From JBELMB01 sp042088665 (lineage in GTDB: Bacteria; Pseudomonadota; Alphaproteobacteria; Rhodobacterales; Rhodobacteraceae), in the NCBI GenBank assembly GCA_042088665.1, contig JBELMB010000043.1:1-34588 (forward strand): 34,588 nt of DNA. Direction: 5' to 3'. A program made the position numbers and the translations under genes. The notes beneath the pieces are model-generated. The model saw only the letters and a program-made list of their open reading frames with translations. It was not told the origin of the DNA and did no database searches. Every line of letters starts with the position of its first letter. Within the stretch, counting starts at the first letter, position 1. This document shows, in pieces, positions 1-8,988 of the stretch.

Positions 1-183
1 GGTGGCGTCCATCGCGATGGTGCGGACGGTGTTTTCACCGAGGTGCTGAGCCACTTCGAGGACGAGCGTCTTGCCGTCGTTCTTCGTGTTCAGAGCGTTC
101 AGAATTGCCGGCAGGTGGTCGTCGAACTGGACGTCGACCACGGCGCCAATCACCTGGGTGATTTTGCCTTGTGCGTTTGCCAT
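1..183 (-). CDS. atpD: F1 ATP synthase subunit beta, N-terminal part (cut by the window edge)
   Basis: The first 61 codons of the catalytic beta subunit of F1 are present; the rest lies beyond the left edge. The N-terminus MANAQGKITQVIGAVVDVQF is the conserved start of the beta-barrel domain. The P-loop and catalytic Glu are outside the window. The ATG at 183 is preceded by a GGAGAAACC ribosome site, and the gene follows atpG by 19 bases in the same direction. It is the last atp gene visible; atpC would be expected further left. Product: ATP from ADP and Pi, driven by rotation of gamma, on the cytoplasmic face of the inner membrane. Confidence 0.97.
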   Translation of the reverse strand, partial: MANAQGKITQVIGAVVDVQFDDHLPAILNALNTKNDGKTLVLEVAQHLGENTVRTIAMDAT

Positions 184-202
184 TTGGTTTCTCCGGTATT
201 CC

Positions 203-1084
203 TTAGAGCGCCTCGGCGCCCGAGATAATTTCGATCAGTTCGTTGGTGATCACGGCCTGACGCGAGCGGTTGTACTGGATGGTCAGCTTGTCGATCATGT
301 CGCCCGCATTGCGCGTCGCGTTGTCCATGGCGGACATCCGCGCGCCCTGTTCGGACGCCCCGTTTTCCAGCAGCGCCGCAAAGATCTGCGTTGCCACACC
401 ACGCGGCAGCAGATCCGCGAGGATCGCTTCTTCGTCGGGTTCGTAATCGTACAGCGTCGTCTCGCCCTCGTCCTCGGAGCCTTCGGAATCGTAGGCTGCG
501 GGGATCACCTGAAGCGCGGTCGGCTCCTGGCTGATGACCGAGTTGAACTTCGCGTAGAAGATCGTCGCAACGTCGAACTCATCCGCGTCAAAGCGGCCAA
601 GCACGTCGCGCGCGATGTCCTGCGCGTTGCCGTAACCGACGCGCTTGACCTCGCCAAGATCCACGTGACCGACGAAAAGGCTTTCGTAGTCACGCTTCAG
701 CTGCTCACGGCCCTTCTTGCCGACGGTCAGGATCTTGACCGTCTTGCCTTCGGACTTGAGCGCTTCGATCCTTGCTTTCGCCAGCTTCACGATATTGGTG
801 TTGAAGCCGCCGCAGAGGCCGCGCTCCGAGGTCAAGACGGCCAGCAGCTGCACGTCATCCTTGCCGGTCCCCGCCAGAAGGCGAGGGGCAGAGGCGCTGT
901 CACCGACAGACGCCGCGAGGGAGGCCATAACCCCATTGAAGCGTTCGGCATAGGGCCGCGCCGCTTCAGCCGCTTCCTGTGCCCGCCGCAGCTTTGCGGC
1001 GGCCACCATCTGCATGGCCTTCGTGATCTTGCGGGTCGATTTGACCGACGCGATCCTGTTTTTGAGGTCCTTGAGACTGGGCAT
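203..1084 (-). CDS. atpG: F1 ATP synthase subunit gamma
   Basis: This is the central rotor shaft of F1, which couples proton flow through Fo to conformational change in the alpha3beta3 ring. Its 293 residues match the family length. The N-terminus (MPSLKDLKNRI...STRKITKAMQMVAAAKLRRA) and the C-terminal helix (ARMSAMDNATRNAGDMI...YNRSRQAVITNELIEI) are the two conserved halves of the coiled shaft. A central acidic segment (SEGSEDEGETTLYDYEPDEEAI split by normal family positions, near residues 195-220) sits in the variable Rossmann-like part. It lies 11 bases after atpA and 19 before atpD, so it is co-transcribed with them. Confidence 0.97.
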   Translation of the reverse strand: MPSLKDLKNRIASVKSTRKITKAMQMVAAAKLRRAQEAAEAARPYAERFNGVMASLAASVGDSASAPRLLAGTGKDDVQLLAVLTSERGLCGGFNTNIVKLAKARIEALKSEGKTVKILTVGKKGREQLKRDYESLFVGHVDLGEVKRVGYGNAQDIARDVLGRFDADEFDVATIFYAKFNSVISQEPTALQVIPAAYDSEGSEDEGETTLYDYEPDEEAILADLLPRGVATQIFAALLENGASEQGARMSAMDNATRNAGDMIDKLTIQYNRSRQAVITNELIEIISGAEAL

Positions 1085-1095
1085 ACCGGGTTCCT

Positions 1096-2637
<1,542 letters not shown>

Positions 2638-3195
2638 TTATCCGACCTCTTTCATTGCATTCTGGAGGGAGTTGAGCTTGGAGGCGATCGAAGTGTCGAT
2701 CATCTTCGAGCCCACCTTTACGATAAGACCGCCGATGAGGCTTTCATCGACGGTCGCGTTGATCTTCACGTCTTTTCCGACCTTGGCTTTCAGCGTCTCT
2801 GCGAGAGAGGCCGCCTGCGCGTCGGTCAGCGCCTGAGCAGAGGTCACATCGGCGGTCACTTCGCCTTTTTCCTCTGCGATCATCTCCTGCAGGCGCGCGA
2901 CCATGGCGGGCACGACAAACAGGCGACGCTTGCCGGCCATCAGGCCCAGCACGTTCTGCATGGCCGGAATCAGCTTCATGGCCTTGCCCACGGCGGCAAC
3001 GGCCGCAGCCTGCTCATCGCGTGTGTATACCGGGTTGACCAGCATTTCGCGCAGGTCCTGGCTGTCGGCCAATGCGGCGCTCAGGTCATTAAGGTTCTCT
3101 TCGAGGCGCGGGAGATTGTTATTCTCCTTCACGATCCCGAAAACAGCGGTGGCATAGCGCTCTGCGATGCCGGAGGAAATCGAGCTGTCAGACAC
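2638..3195 (-). CDS. atpH: F1 ATP synthase subunit delta (OSCP)
   Basis: This peripheral-stalk subunit anchors the alpha3beta3 head to subunit b. The family core IAERYATAVFGIVKE near the N-terminus and the C-terminal LIGGLIVKVGSKMIDTSIASKLNSL segment are typical. Two GTG codons are possible starts, at 3201 and 3195. A clear GGAAGG sits at 3207-3202, directly against the first GTG but 6 bases from the second, so I place the start at 3195 (MSDSSISSG..., 185 aa). It is the first gene of the atp operon; the Fo genes are not in this window, as usual for alphaproteobacteria. Confidence 0.94.
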   Translation of the reverse strand: MSDSSISSGIAERYATAVFGIVKENNNLPRLEENLNDLSAALADSQDLREMLVNPVYTRDEQAAAVAAVGKAMKLIPAMQNVLGLMAGKRRLFVVPAMVARLQEMIAEEKGEVTADVTSAQALTDAQAASLAETLKAKVGKDVKINATVDESLIGGLIVKVGSKMIDTSIASKLNSLQNAMKEVG

Positions 3196-3201
3196 GTCCA
3201 C

Positions 3202-3892
3202 CCTTCCGATTTGCGGCCCCCGGGCAGCGCACGTTGGTGTGCGAACTCCGGCGGCGGTCGTTTGCCCTGATTTGCATCAAGGCAGCTAAATCGACGCGGA
3301 TGTAGCAGAGCCTCCCCCACCTCGCAACATAGTAGGAAAGAATTAACTTGGAGCGAAAACAAGGAATTTCAGAAGCTTAGCCAAAAGTGCGACCATTCGT
3401 GCCTATCCAAGGCACATCGAATTCGCATTTTTTTTCTGCAACTGCACGATTCCTTGGTGTTTCGGCACCGCAAATGAGCGCGTCAAGCCGTGGCAGGGCG
3501 CGCAGGGTGTTTGCGCAAGCATAAGCGCGGGCGCCTGATCACTGTGCCGTTCCTTGTGGCGGGAATCAACAGCCGGTCTGTGCCCTCTCCCTGACGTTAC
3601 CGCCTGCCGGGAGCCGGTTTCCGGATGCCCTATCGGTCCGGCGCCAACCCGGCCAATCCGCCGGGAAGGCCGCTCCGAACATTGGACACCGATCCGATCG
3701 CACCTCGGGCGCTGACGTCAGACGCGCGATGACAGGAGGACGCGCCGTCCGGGTCGTGAGCAGCAGACCCCCGGGCGCGCGGTCTCAGCCACTGGTCAGG
3801 GCGGGTGTTATGGAACGCTGCCTGCCTTGCCCGGCGACCGACACCCGGCCACAGCGGCCACGGCCCTTCCTGCAGGGCCAAAGCGCCGCGCC
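3202..3892. other. 691-base stretch with no convincing gene
   Basis: This gap lies between atpH and the methyltransferase gene. The part next to atpH (3202-3420) is relatively AT-rich and presumably holds the atp promoter and leader. From about 3480 to 3892 it is GC-rich. Short open frames exist here on both strands (for example 3630-3896 minus), but they are Arg/Pro/Gly-rich with no recognisable motif and no ribosome site. I see no tRNA, no SRP or tmRNA consensus and no strong terminator. Confidence 0.5.
3329..3357 (-). promoter_or_regulatory. possible atp operon promoter
   Basis: Reading on the minus strand, TTCGCT (3357-3352) and TACTAT (3334-3329) are separated by 17 bases, about 130 bases upstream of atpH in a locally AT-richer stretch. 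Each hexamer matches the sigma70 consensus only partly, so this is a weak candidate; the true start site may lie elsewhere in the 3202-3420 leader. Confidence 0.22.
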
Positions 3893-4645
3893 TCACACCG
3901 GTTTTGCTTTGCCTGCGCTCGCCGGTTTCAGGACTTCGAGTGGATTGAGCACCCGCGCCGCTTCTCCGACGCCCCGCCGCGATGGCGGATGCCGCTTGGA
4001 GGCTGCGACGATCATGACGCCGCCCGCCGTGACCGGCACTGCCCGGCCCAACCGTTCCCAGACCGGGCCTGTCTTCATCCAGAATCGCCGCGCGGAGGGC
4101 GGTTGATACAACACCGAGACATGCGCCTCCGGCACAAAGTCATGCCGCTTGAGCTGCGTCTCCAGCTGGCCCAACGAATAGGGCCGCCCGTATCCGAAAG
4201 GCGTCCAGTCCGCCCGCGCCCACAGACCAGAGCGATTGGGCAGAAGGAACAGCGCCTTGCCGCCCGGCCCCAACACCCGGTAGGCCTCGTCCAGAAGGTC
4301 AGAGGGGCGCTCGCTGGTTTCCAGACCATGCATCAGCAACAGCCGGTCCACGTGCCCGGTTTCCATCGGCCAGTGCATCTCTTCGCCAAGGACAGAAACG
4401 TTCGGCATCCCTGCGGGCCAGGGCATCACGCCTTGCGGCGCAGGCATCAAGGCGGTCACCCGCCGGGCCTGCGGAAGGTACGGCCTGAGCAGAGGCACGG
4501 CAAATCCATAGCCCACGACGGTTTGCCCGTGCACGTCCTCGGGCGCCCAGGCCCGCAGCACTTCCTGACGCAAAATACCCTGCGTGGCCCGCCCTAGCGC
4601 GCTGCGGTAATAAAAATCGCGCAACACCTGCACATCTAGATGCAT
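3893..4645 (-). CDS. class I SAM-dependent methyltransferase-like protein
   Basis: This 250-residue protein looks like a degenerate class I methyltransferase. A glycine-containing motif I (VVGYGFAVP, residues 43-51) is followed by a beta-strand/acid region (GHVDRLLLMHGLE, about 98-109) and a post-II loop VLGPGGKALFLLPN (124-137). Motif I lacks the full GxGxG pattern and the usual acidic residue at the end of strand 2 is not evident, so SAM binding is likely but not proven. The substrate is unknown. It is divergent from gloB, with 86 bases between the two starts; the small gap suggests shared regulation. Confidence 0.75.
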   Translation of the reverse strand: MHLDVQVLRDFYYRSALGRATQGILRQEVLRAWAPEDVHGQTVVGYGFAVPLLRPYLPQARRVTALMPAPQGVMPWPAGMPNVSVLGEEMHWPMETGHVDRLLLMHGLETSERPSDLLDEAYRVLGPGGKALFLLPNRSGLWARADWTPFGYGRPYSLGQLETQLKRHDFVPEAHVSVLYQPPSARRFWMKTGPVWERLGRAVPVTAGGVMIVAASKRHPPSRRGVGEAARVLNPLEVLKPASAGKAKPV

Positions 4646-4731
4646 TCTGTCCTCGGCTGTGTCTTCCGTTGTGCCCCGGAGGCAGATCGGTCACTCTGCG
4701 TGCATCCTGTCAAAGCCATTGAGGAAAGACC

Positions 4732-5493
4732 ATGCCCATTGAAGTTGTCACCGTTCCCTGCCTCGACAACAATTATGCCTACATCGTAAAGGGCCCGGAC
4801 GGCATCGCATTGATCGACGCACCCGAAGCCAAGCCGCTGATCAACGTCTTTGAGAACCGCGAGTGGGCGCCGGATGTCATCATGCTGACCCATCACCATG
4901 GCGACCACGTTGGCGGCGTCGATGAGTTGCGCGAAAAATATGGCTGCAAGGTCATGGGACCAGCGGCCGAGGCCGACAAGATGCCCAAGCTCGACATGGC
5001 GCTCGAACCCGGTTTTTCGGGCGGCGAAGAGGACGGATTTGTCGAAGTGATTGCCGTGCCCGGCCATACGCTGGGCCACATAGCTTACCATTATTCCGAG
5101 GCAAAATGCATCTTTACCGGTGACAGCCTGATGGCGTTCGGCTGCGGGCGGATCTTTGAAGGCACACCCGAGATGATGTGGGAAACCCTGTCCACGCTGG
5201 CCGCGCTGGACCCGCAGACCATCGTTTGCTCGGGTCACGAATACGGGGCCGCCAACGCAGAATTCGCGAAGACCATTGAACCGAACAATCCCGGGCTTAT
5301 CTCTCGTGTCCACATGATCACCGCCGCCCGGGGCCGCGGCCAGCCCACCGCGCAGGTGCCGCTGTCCACGGAACTGGCCACCAACCCCTTTCTCCGGGCA
5401 TCCAACCCAGCCGTGAAAAAGGCCGTTGGCATGGAGACCGCCTCCGACCTGGAGGTTTTCACCGAGATCCGCGCCCGCAAGGACCGGTTCTGA
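4732..5493 (+). CDS. gloB: hydroxyacylglutathione hydrolase (glyoxalase II)
   Basis: This metallo-beta-lactamase-fold enzyme hydrolyses S-D-lactoylglutathione to D-lactate and glutathione, the second step of methylglyoxal detoxification. At 253 residues it is family length. The binuclear metal site is complete: HxHxDH at H54, H56, D58 and H59, then H112 (PGHT), D131 (TGDSL) and H169 (GHEY). The glutathione-binding CGRIFEG stretch follows at 138-144. A GAGGAAAG ribosome site precedes the ATG. No second glyoxalase gene is nearby. A ChaC-type glutathione-degrading enzyme lies about 9 kb away, but the two are not linked. Confidence 0.95.
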   Translation: MPIEVVTVPCLDNNYAYIVKGPDGIALIDAPEAKPLINVFENREWAPDVIMLTHHHGDHVGGVDELREKYGCKVMGPAAEADKMPKLDMALEPGFSGGEEDGFVEVIAVPGHTLGHIAYHYSEAKCIFTGDSLMAFGCGRIFEGTPEMMWETLSTLAALDPQTIVCSGHEYGAANAEFAKTIEPNNPGLISRVHMITAARGRGQPTAQVPLSTELATNPFLRASNPAVKKAVGMETASDLEVFTEIRARKDRF

Positions 5494-5511
5494 TACCGTC
5501 CTACGGGCACA

Positions 5512-5539
5512 CCCTTGCACGCCGGGGAATGACCAAGGG
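5512..5539 (+). terminator. weak hairpin after gloB
   Basis: CCCTTG (5512-5517) pairs with CAAGGG (5534-5539) around a 16-base loop, 18 bases after the gloB stop. There is no U-tract, so factor-independent termination is doubtful. Confidence 0.2.
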
Positions 5540-5680
5540 GGCGGCACAGCCTTCGAATTTGATGGGTTGTGACAGCGACTTGAAAAGAAAAAACTTGAAG
5601 CCTGTCATTAATCGACCAAACTTTAACGTAACGAGGCAATGCTGGTCCCCGGACCCGCGCAGACCAAGAGGAGCACCCGC

Positions 5681-8011
5681 GTGCCTTCATTCTCGAACAC
5701 ACTAGAGCAGGCCATTCACTCTGCGCTCGCCCTGGCGAACTCGCGCAGCCATGAATTTGCGACGCTCGAACACCTCTTGCTGGCCCTGATCGATGAACCT
5801 GACGCCTCCCGCGTCATGAAAGCTTGTTCGGTCGACACAGAAGAGTTGCGCACCACGCTGGTGGAGTTCATCGATGATGACCTCTCCAACCTGGTGACCG
5901 ACATCGAGGGATCGGAGGCGGTGCCAACCGCAGCCTTCCAGCGCGTCATCCAGCGCGCCGCGATCCATGTCCAAAGCTCGGGCCGGACCGAAGTCACGGG
6001 CGCGAATGTGCTGGTCGCGATCTTTGCCGAACGCGAGTCGAACGCGGCCTACTTCCTGCAGGAGCAGGACATGACGCGCTACGACGCGGTGAATTTCATC
6101 GCGCACGGCGTCGCCAAGAACCCGGCATATGGCGAGGCGCGCCCGGTACAGGGCTCGACCGAGTCGGAAGAGGAGCCGTCGCAGACGGAAACCGCCAGTT
6201 CGAATACCGACAAGGAATCCGCGCTGGCGAAGTACTGCGTGGACCTCAACGCCAAGGCAGAAAGCGGCGATGTCGATCCGCTGATCGGACGCGATTCCGA
6301 GGTGGAACGCTGCATCCAGGTGCTGTGCCGCCGCCGCAAGAACAACCCGCTGTTGGTGGGCGACCCCGGCGTGGGCAAGACCGCCATTGCCGAAGGGCTG
6401 GCGCGCAAGATCGTCGCGGGGGAAACCCCCGAGGTGCTCTCCGAAACGACGATCTATTCGCTCGACATGGGCGCGCTCCTGGCAGGCACGCGCTATCGCG
6501 GCGACTTCGAGGAGCGGCTCAAGGCGGTCGTTCAGGAACTCGAGGATCATCCCGACGCAGTGCTCTTCATTGATGAGATCCACACCGTGATCGGCGCGGG
6601 TGCCACCTCTGGCGGCGCCATGGATGCCTCCAACCTGCTGAAGCCCGCGCTTCAGGGTGGCAAACTGCGCACCATGGGCTCCACCACCTACAAGGAGTTC
6701 CGCCAGCACTTCGAAAAGGACCGCGCCCTGTCGCGTCGGTTCCAGAAGATCGACGTGAACGAGCCCACGGTCGAAGACACGATCAAGATCCTCAAGGGCA
6801 TCAAGACATACTTCGAAGAGCACCACAGCGTGAAGTACACGGCCGAGGCAGTGAAGACCGCGGTGGAACTGTCGGCGCGTTACATCAACGATCGCAAATT
6901 GCCCGACAAGGCCATCGACGTGATCGACGAGGCGGGCGCGGCCCAGCATCTGGTGGTCGCATCGAAGCGCCGCAAAAGCATCGGCGTCAAGGAGATCGAA
7001 GAGGTCGTGGCCAAGATCGCCCGCATCCCGCCAAAGAACGTCTCCAAGGACGACGCCGAGGTGCTCAAGGACCTCGAAGCGACGCTCAAGCGCGTTGTCT
7101 TTGGTCAGGACAAGGCCATCGAGGCGTTGTCCTCCGCGATCAAGCTCGCCCGCGCCGGCCTTCGCGAGCCCGAAAAGCCGATTGGCAACTACCTCTTTGC
7201 GGGCCCCACCGGCGTCGGCAAAACCGAAGTGGCCAAACAGCTTGCGGATTCTCTGGGCGTGGAATTGCTGCGTTTCGACATGTCGGAATACATGGAGAAA
7301 CACGCCGTGTCGCGCCTGATCGGTGCGCCTCCGGGCTACGTGGGGTTTGATCAGGGCGGCCAGCTGACCGATGGCGTGGACCAGCACCCGCACTGCGTGT
7401 TGCTGCTTGACGAGATCGAAAAAGCGCATCCGGATGTCTTCAACATCCTGCTGCAGGTCATGGACCATGGCACGCTTACGGACCACAACGGGCGGTCCGT
7501 GGATTTCCGCAACGTGATCCTGATCATGACCTCCAACGCGGGTGCGGCAGAGATGTCAAAGGCTGCCATCGGCTTTGGCCGTGACCGCCGCGAGGGCGAA
7601 GACACCGCCGCAATCGAACGCACATTCACGCCAGAGTTCCGCAACCGTCTGGATGCAGTGATCAGCTTTGCGCCGCTGCCCAAGGACACGATCCTGCAGG
7701 TCGTCGAGAAGTTCGTTTTGCAGCTGGAAGCCCAGTTGCTGGACCGCAACGTCACCATCGAACTGACGCGCCCCGCCGCGGAATGGCTCGCGAACAAGGG
7801 CTATGACGACAAGATGGGCGCCCGCCCGCTGGGCCGCGTGATCCAGGAGTACATCAAGAAGCCGCTGGCAGAGGAATTGCTGTTCGGCAAGCTCACCAAG
7901 GGCGGCATCGTCAAGGTCTCCGTCAAGGACGGCGACCTGATACTGAAGCTGGAAGGACCGGACAAACCCCGTCTCGGCTCCAAGAAACCGCCCCTTCTGA
8001 CGGCGGAATGA
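5681..8011 (+). CDS. clpA: ATP-dependent Clp protease ATP-binding subunit ClpA
   Basis: This is the AAA+ unfoldase that feeds substrates to ClpP. The order is a Clp N-domain with two repeats (about 1-145), an acidic Ser/Glu linker (150-180), the first AAA+ module (Walker A GDPGVGKT 227-234, Walker B LFIDEI around D298/E299) and the second (Walker A GPTGVGKT 508-515, Walker B LLLDEI around D577/E578). The IGF loop for docking on ClpP is at 630-632. I chose the GTG at 5681 because AAGAGGAG lies 8 bases upstream; the in-frame ATG at 5639 has no ribosome site. No clpS or clpP is in the window. It runs into the M23 gene with an ATGA overlap. Confidence 0.97.
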   Translation: MPSFSNTLEQAIHSALALANSRSHEFATLEHLLLALIDEPDASRVMKACSVDTEELRTTLVEFIDDDLSNLVTDIEGSEAVPTAAFQRVIQRAAIHVQSSGRTEVTGANVLVAIFAERESNAAYFLQEQDMTRYDAVNFIAHGVAKNPAYGEARPVQGSTESEEEPSQTETASSNTDKESALAKYCVDLNAKAESGDVDPLIGRDSEVERCIQVLCRRRKNNPLLVGDPGVGKTAIAEGLARKIVAGETPEVLSETTIYSLDMGALLAGTRYRGDFEERLKAVVQELEDHPDAVLFIDEIHTVIGAGATSGGAMDASNLLKPALQGGKLRTMGSTTYKEFRQHFEKDRALSRRFQKIDVNEPTVEDTIKILKGIKTYFEEHHSVKYTAEAVKTAVELSARYINDRKLPDKAIDVIDEAGAAQHLVVASKRRKSIGVKEIEEVVAKIARIPPKNVSKDDAEVLKDLEATLKRVVFGQDKAIEALSSAIKLARAGLREPEKPIGNYLFAGPTGVGKTEVAKQLADSLGVELLRFDMSEYMEKHAVSRLIGAPPGYVGFDQGGQLTDGVDQHPHCVLLLDEIEKAHPDVFNILLQVMDHGTLTDHNGRSVDFRNVILIMTSNAGAAEMSKAAIGFGRDRREGEDTAAIERTFTPEFRNRLDAVISFAPLPKDTILQVVEKFVLQLEAQLLDRNVTIELTRPAAEWLANKGYDDKMGARPLGRVIQEYIKKPLAEELLFGKLTKGGIVKVSVKDGDLILKLEGPDKPRLGSKKPPLLTAE

Positions 8012-8970
8012 TCCAGCGCGCGACCGCGACGGCCCTGTGTCTTCTCGCCTCTGCCCCCCTCGGGGCGGAGGCGATTTCGCTCAAGCTGCCCATCGACTGC
8101 GAGATTGGCAGCACGTGCTACATCGAAGACTATGTAGACAACGCACCAGAAACCGGCAGGCAAACGGATTTTGCCTGTGGCATAAACAGCCGCGATGGCC
8201 ATCGTGGCACAGACATCGCCCTGTTGTCCTTTGACGCGCTAGAGCAAGGCATCGACGTCAAGGCCGCGGCGCGGGGCACCGTTTTGCGCACCCGCGACGG
8301 GATGCCCGACGACCCGCTGATGCGCGGTGTCACATCACAAACCGCTTGCGGCAATGCTGTGCTGATCCGTCACGACGGTGGATGGCAGACGCTGTACTGC
8401 CACTTGCAGCAAGGCTCTCTAACTGTGTCCGAGGGCATGACAGTAGAGGCCGACGCGGTGTTGGGCCATGTGGGCCTGTCGGGGCAGACCAACCATCCCC
8501 ACGTCCATTTCACTGTGCTGAAAGACGGGGATGTGGTCGATCCCTTCCGCCCGGAGGCGACCGGCACCTGTGGTGATCCAGTTGATACGCTCTGGGCAGA
8601 TCCCCCCAGCTATACAGCCACCGGCATGATCACTGCCGGTTTCTCGGACCGTGTGCCGGAATTCGACGAGATCCGCTCTGGCACGGCCCGTCTGGCCGAG
8701 GGGCGCGCGGATGCGCCGCTCGTGATGTATACCCACATTGGTCATGCCGAACACGGCGACCTGCTGACCTTCTCTGCCAGCGGCCCGGGAGGAGAGATCT
8801 TTGCCCGCGAAATCGTGCTCAAGGCCCCCAAGGTCAGCATTTCGCGCAGTTTCGGCAAACGCGCCCCCGCGGACGGCTGGCCCGTCGGAGAATATCTGGG
8901 CGAGGCGACCTTGACCCGTGCCGGTCAGATCATTGCACACCGCTTTGCGCATGTTACGGTCAGTCGCTAA
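8008..8970 (+). CDS. secreted M23 (LytM-type) metallopeptidase
   Basis: This is probably a periplasmic zinc peptidase cutting peptidoglycan cross-bridges, or a LytM-type activator. A signal peptide covers about residues 1-22 (cleavage near GAEA/IS). The LytM zinc site is complete: HxxxD at H65 and D69, H132 (YCHLQ) and HxH at H165/H167. Several cysteines (C31, C37, C57, C114, C131) suggest disulfides and so an extracytoplasmic location. The last 130 residues after the peptidase core form a second domain I do not recognise. Its ATG overlaps the clpA stop (ATGA), so translation is coupled to clpA although the two proteins act in different compartments. It converges with the gene ending at 8989, leaving an 18-base gap. 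Confidence 0.9.
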   Translation: MIQRATATALCLLASAPLGAEAISLKLPIDCEIGSTCYIEDYVDNAPETGRQTDFACGINSRDGHRGTDIALLSFDALEQGIDVKAAARGTVLRTRDGMPDDPLMRGVTSQTACGNAVLIRHDGGWQTLYCHLQQGSLTVSEGMTVEADAVLGHVGLSGQTNHPHVHFTVLKDGDVVDPFRPEATGTCGDPVDTLWADPPSYTATGMITAGFSDRVPEFDEIRSGTARLAEGRADAPLVMYTHIGHAEHGDLLTFSASGPGGEIFAREIVLKAPKVSISRSFGKRAPADGWPVGEYLGEATLTRAGQIIAHRFAHVTVSR

Positions 8971-8988
8971 ACGCCGGACCAGAGCGCG

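Noticed and set aside
3630..3896. Small protein gene in the gap next to the methyltransferase
   Set aside because: No ribosome site, no motif, Arg/Gly/Ala-rich composition, and a competing open frame on the other strand.
5573..5640. Heat-shock (RpoH) promoter for clpA
   Set aside because: Two CTTGAA strings occur, but no matching -10 element lies at the right distance from either.
5702..7486. Long minus-strand frame opposite clpA
   Set aside because: It is a shadow of strong GC third-position bias; the product has no recognisable domain and clpA is unambiguous.
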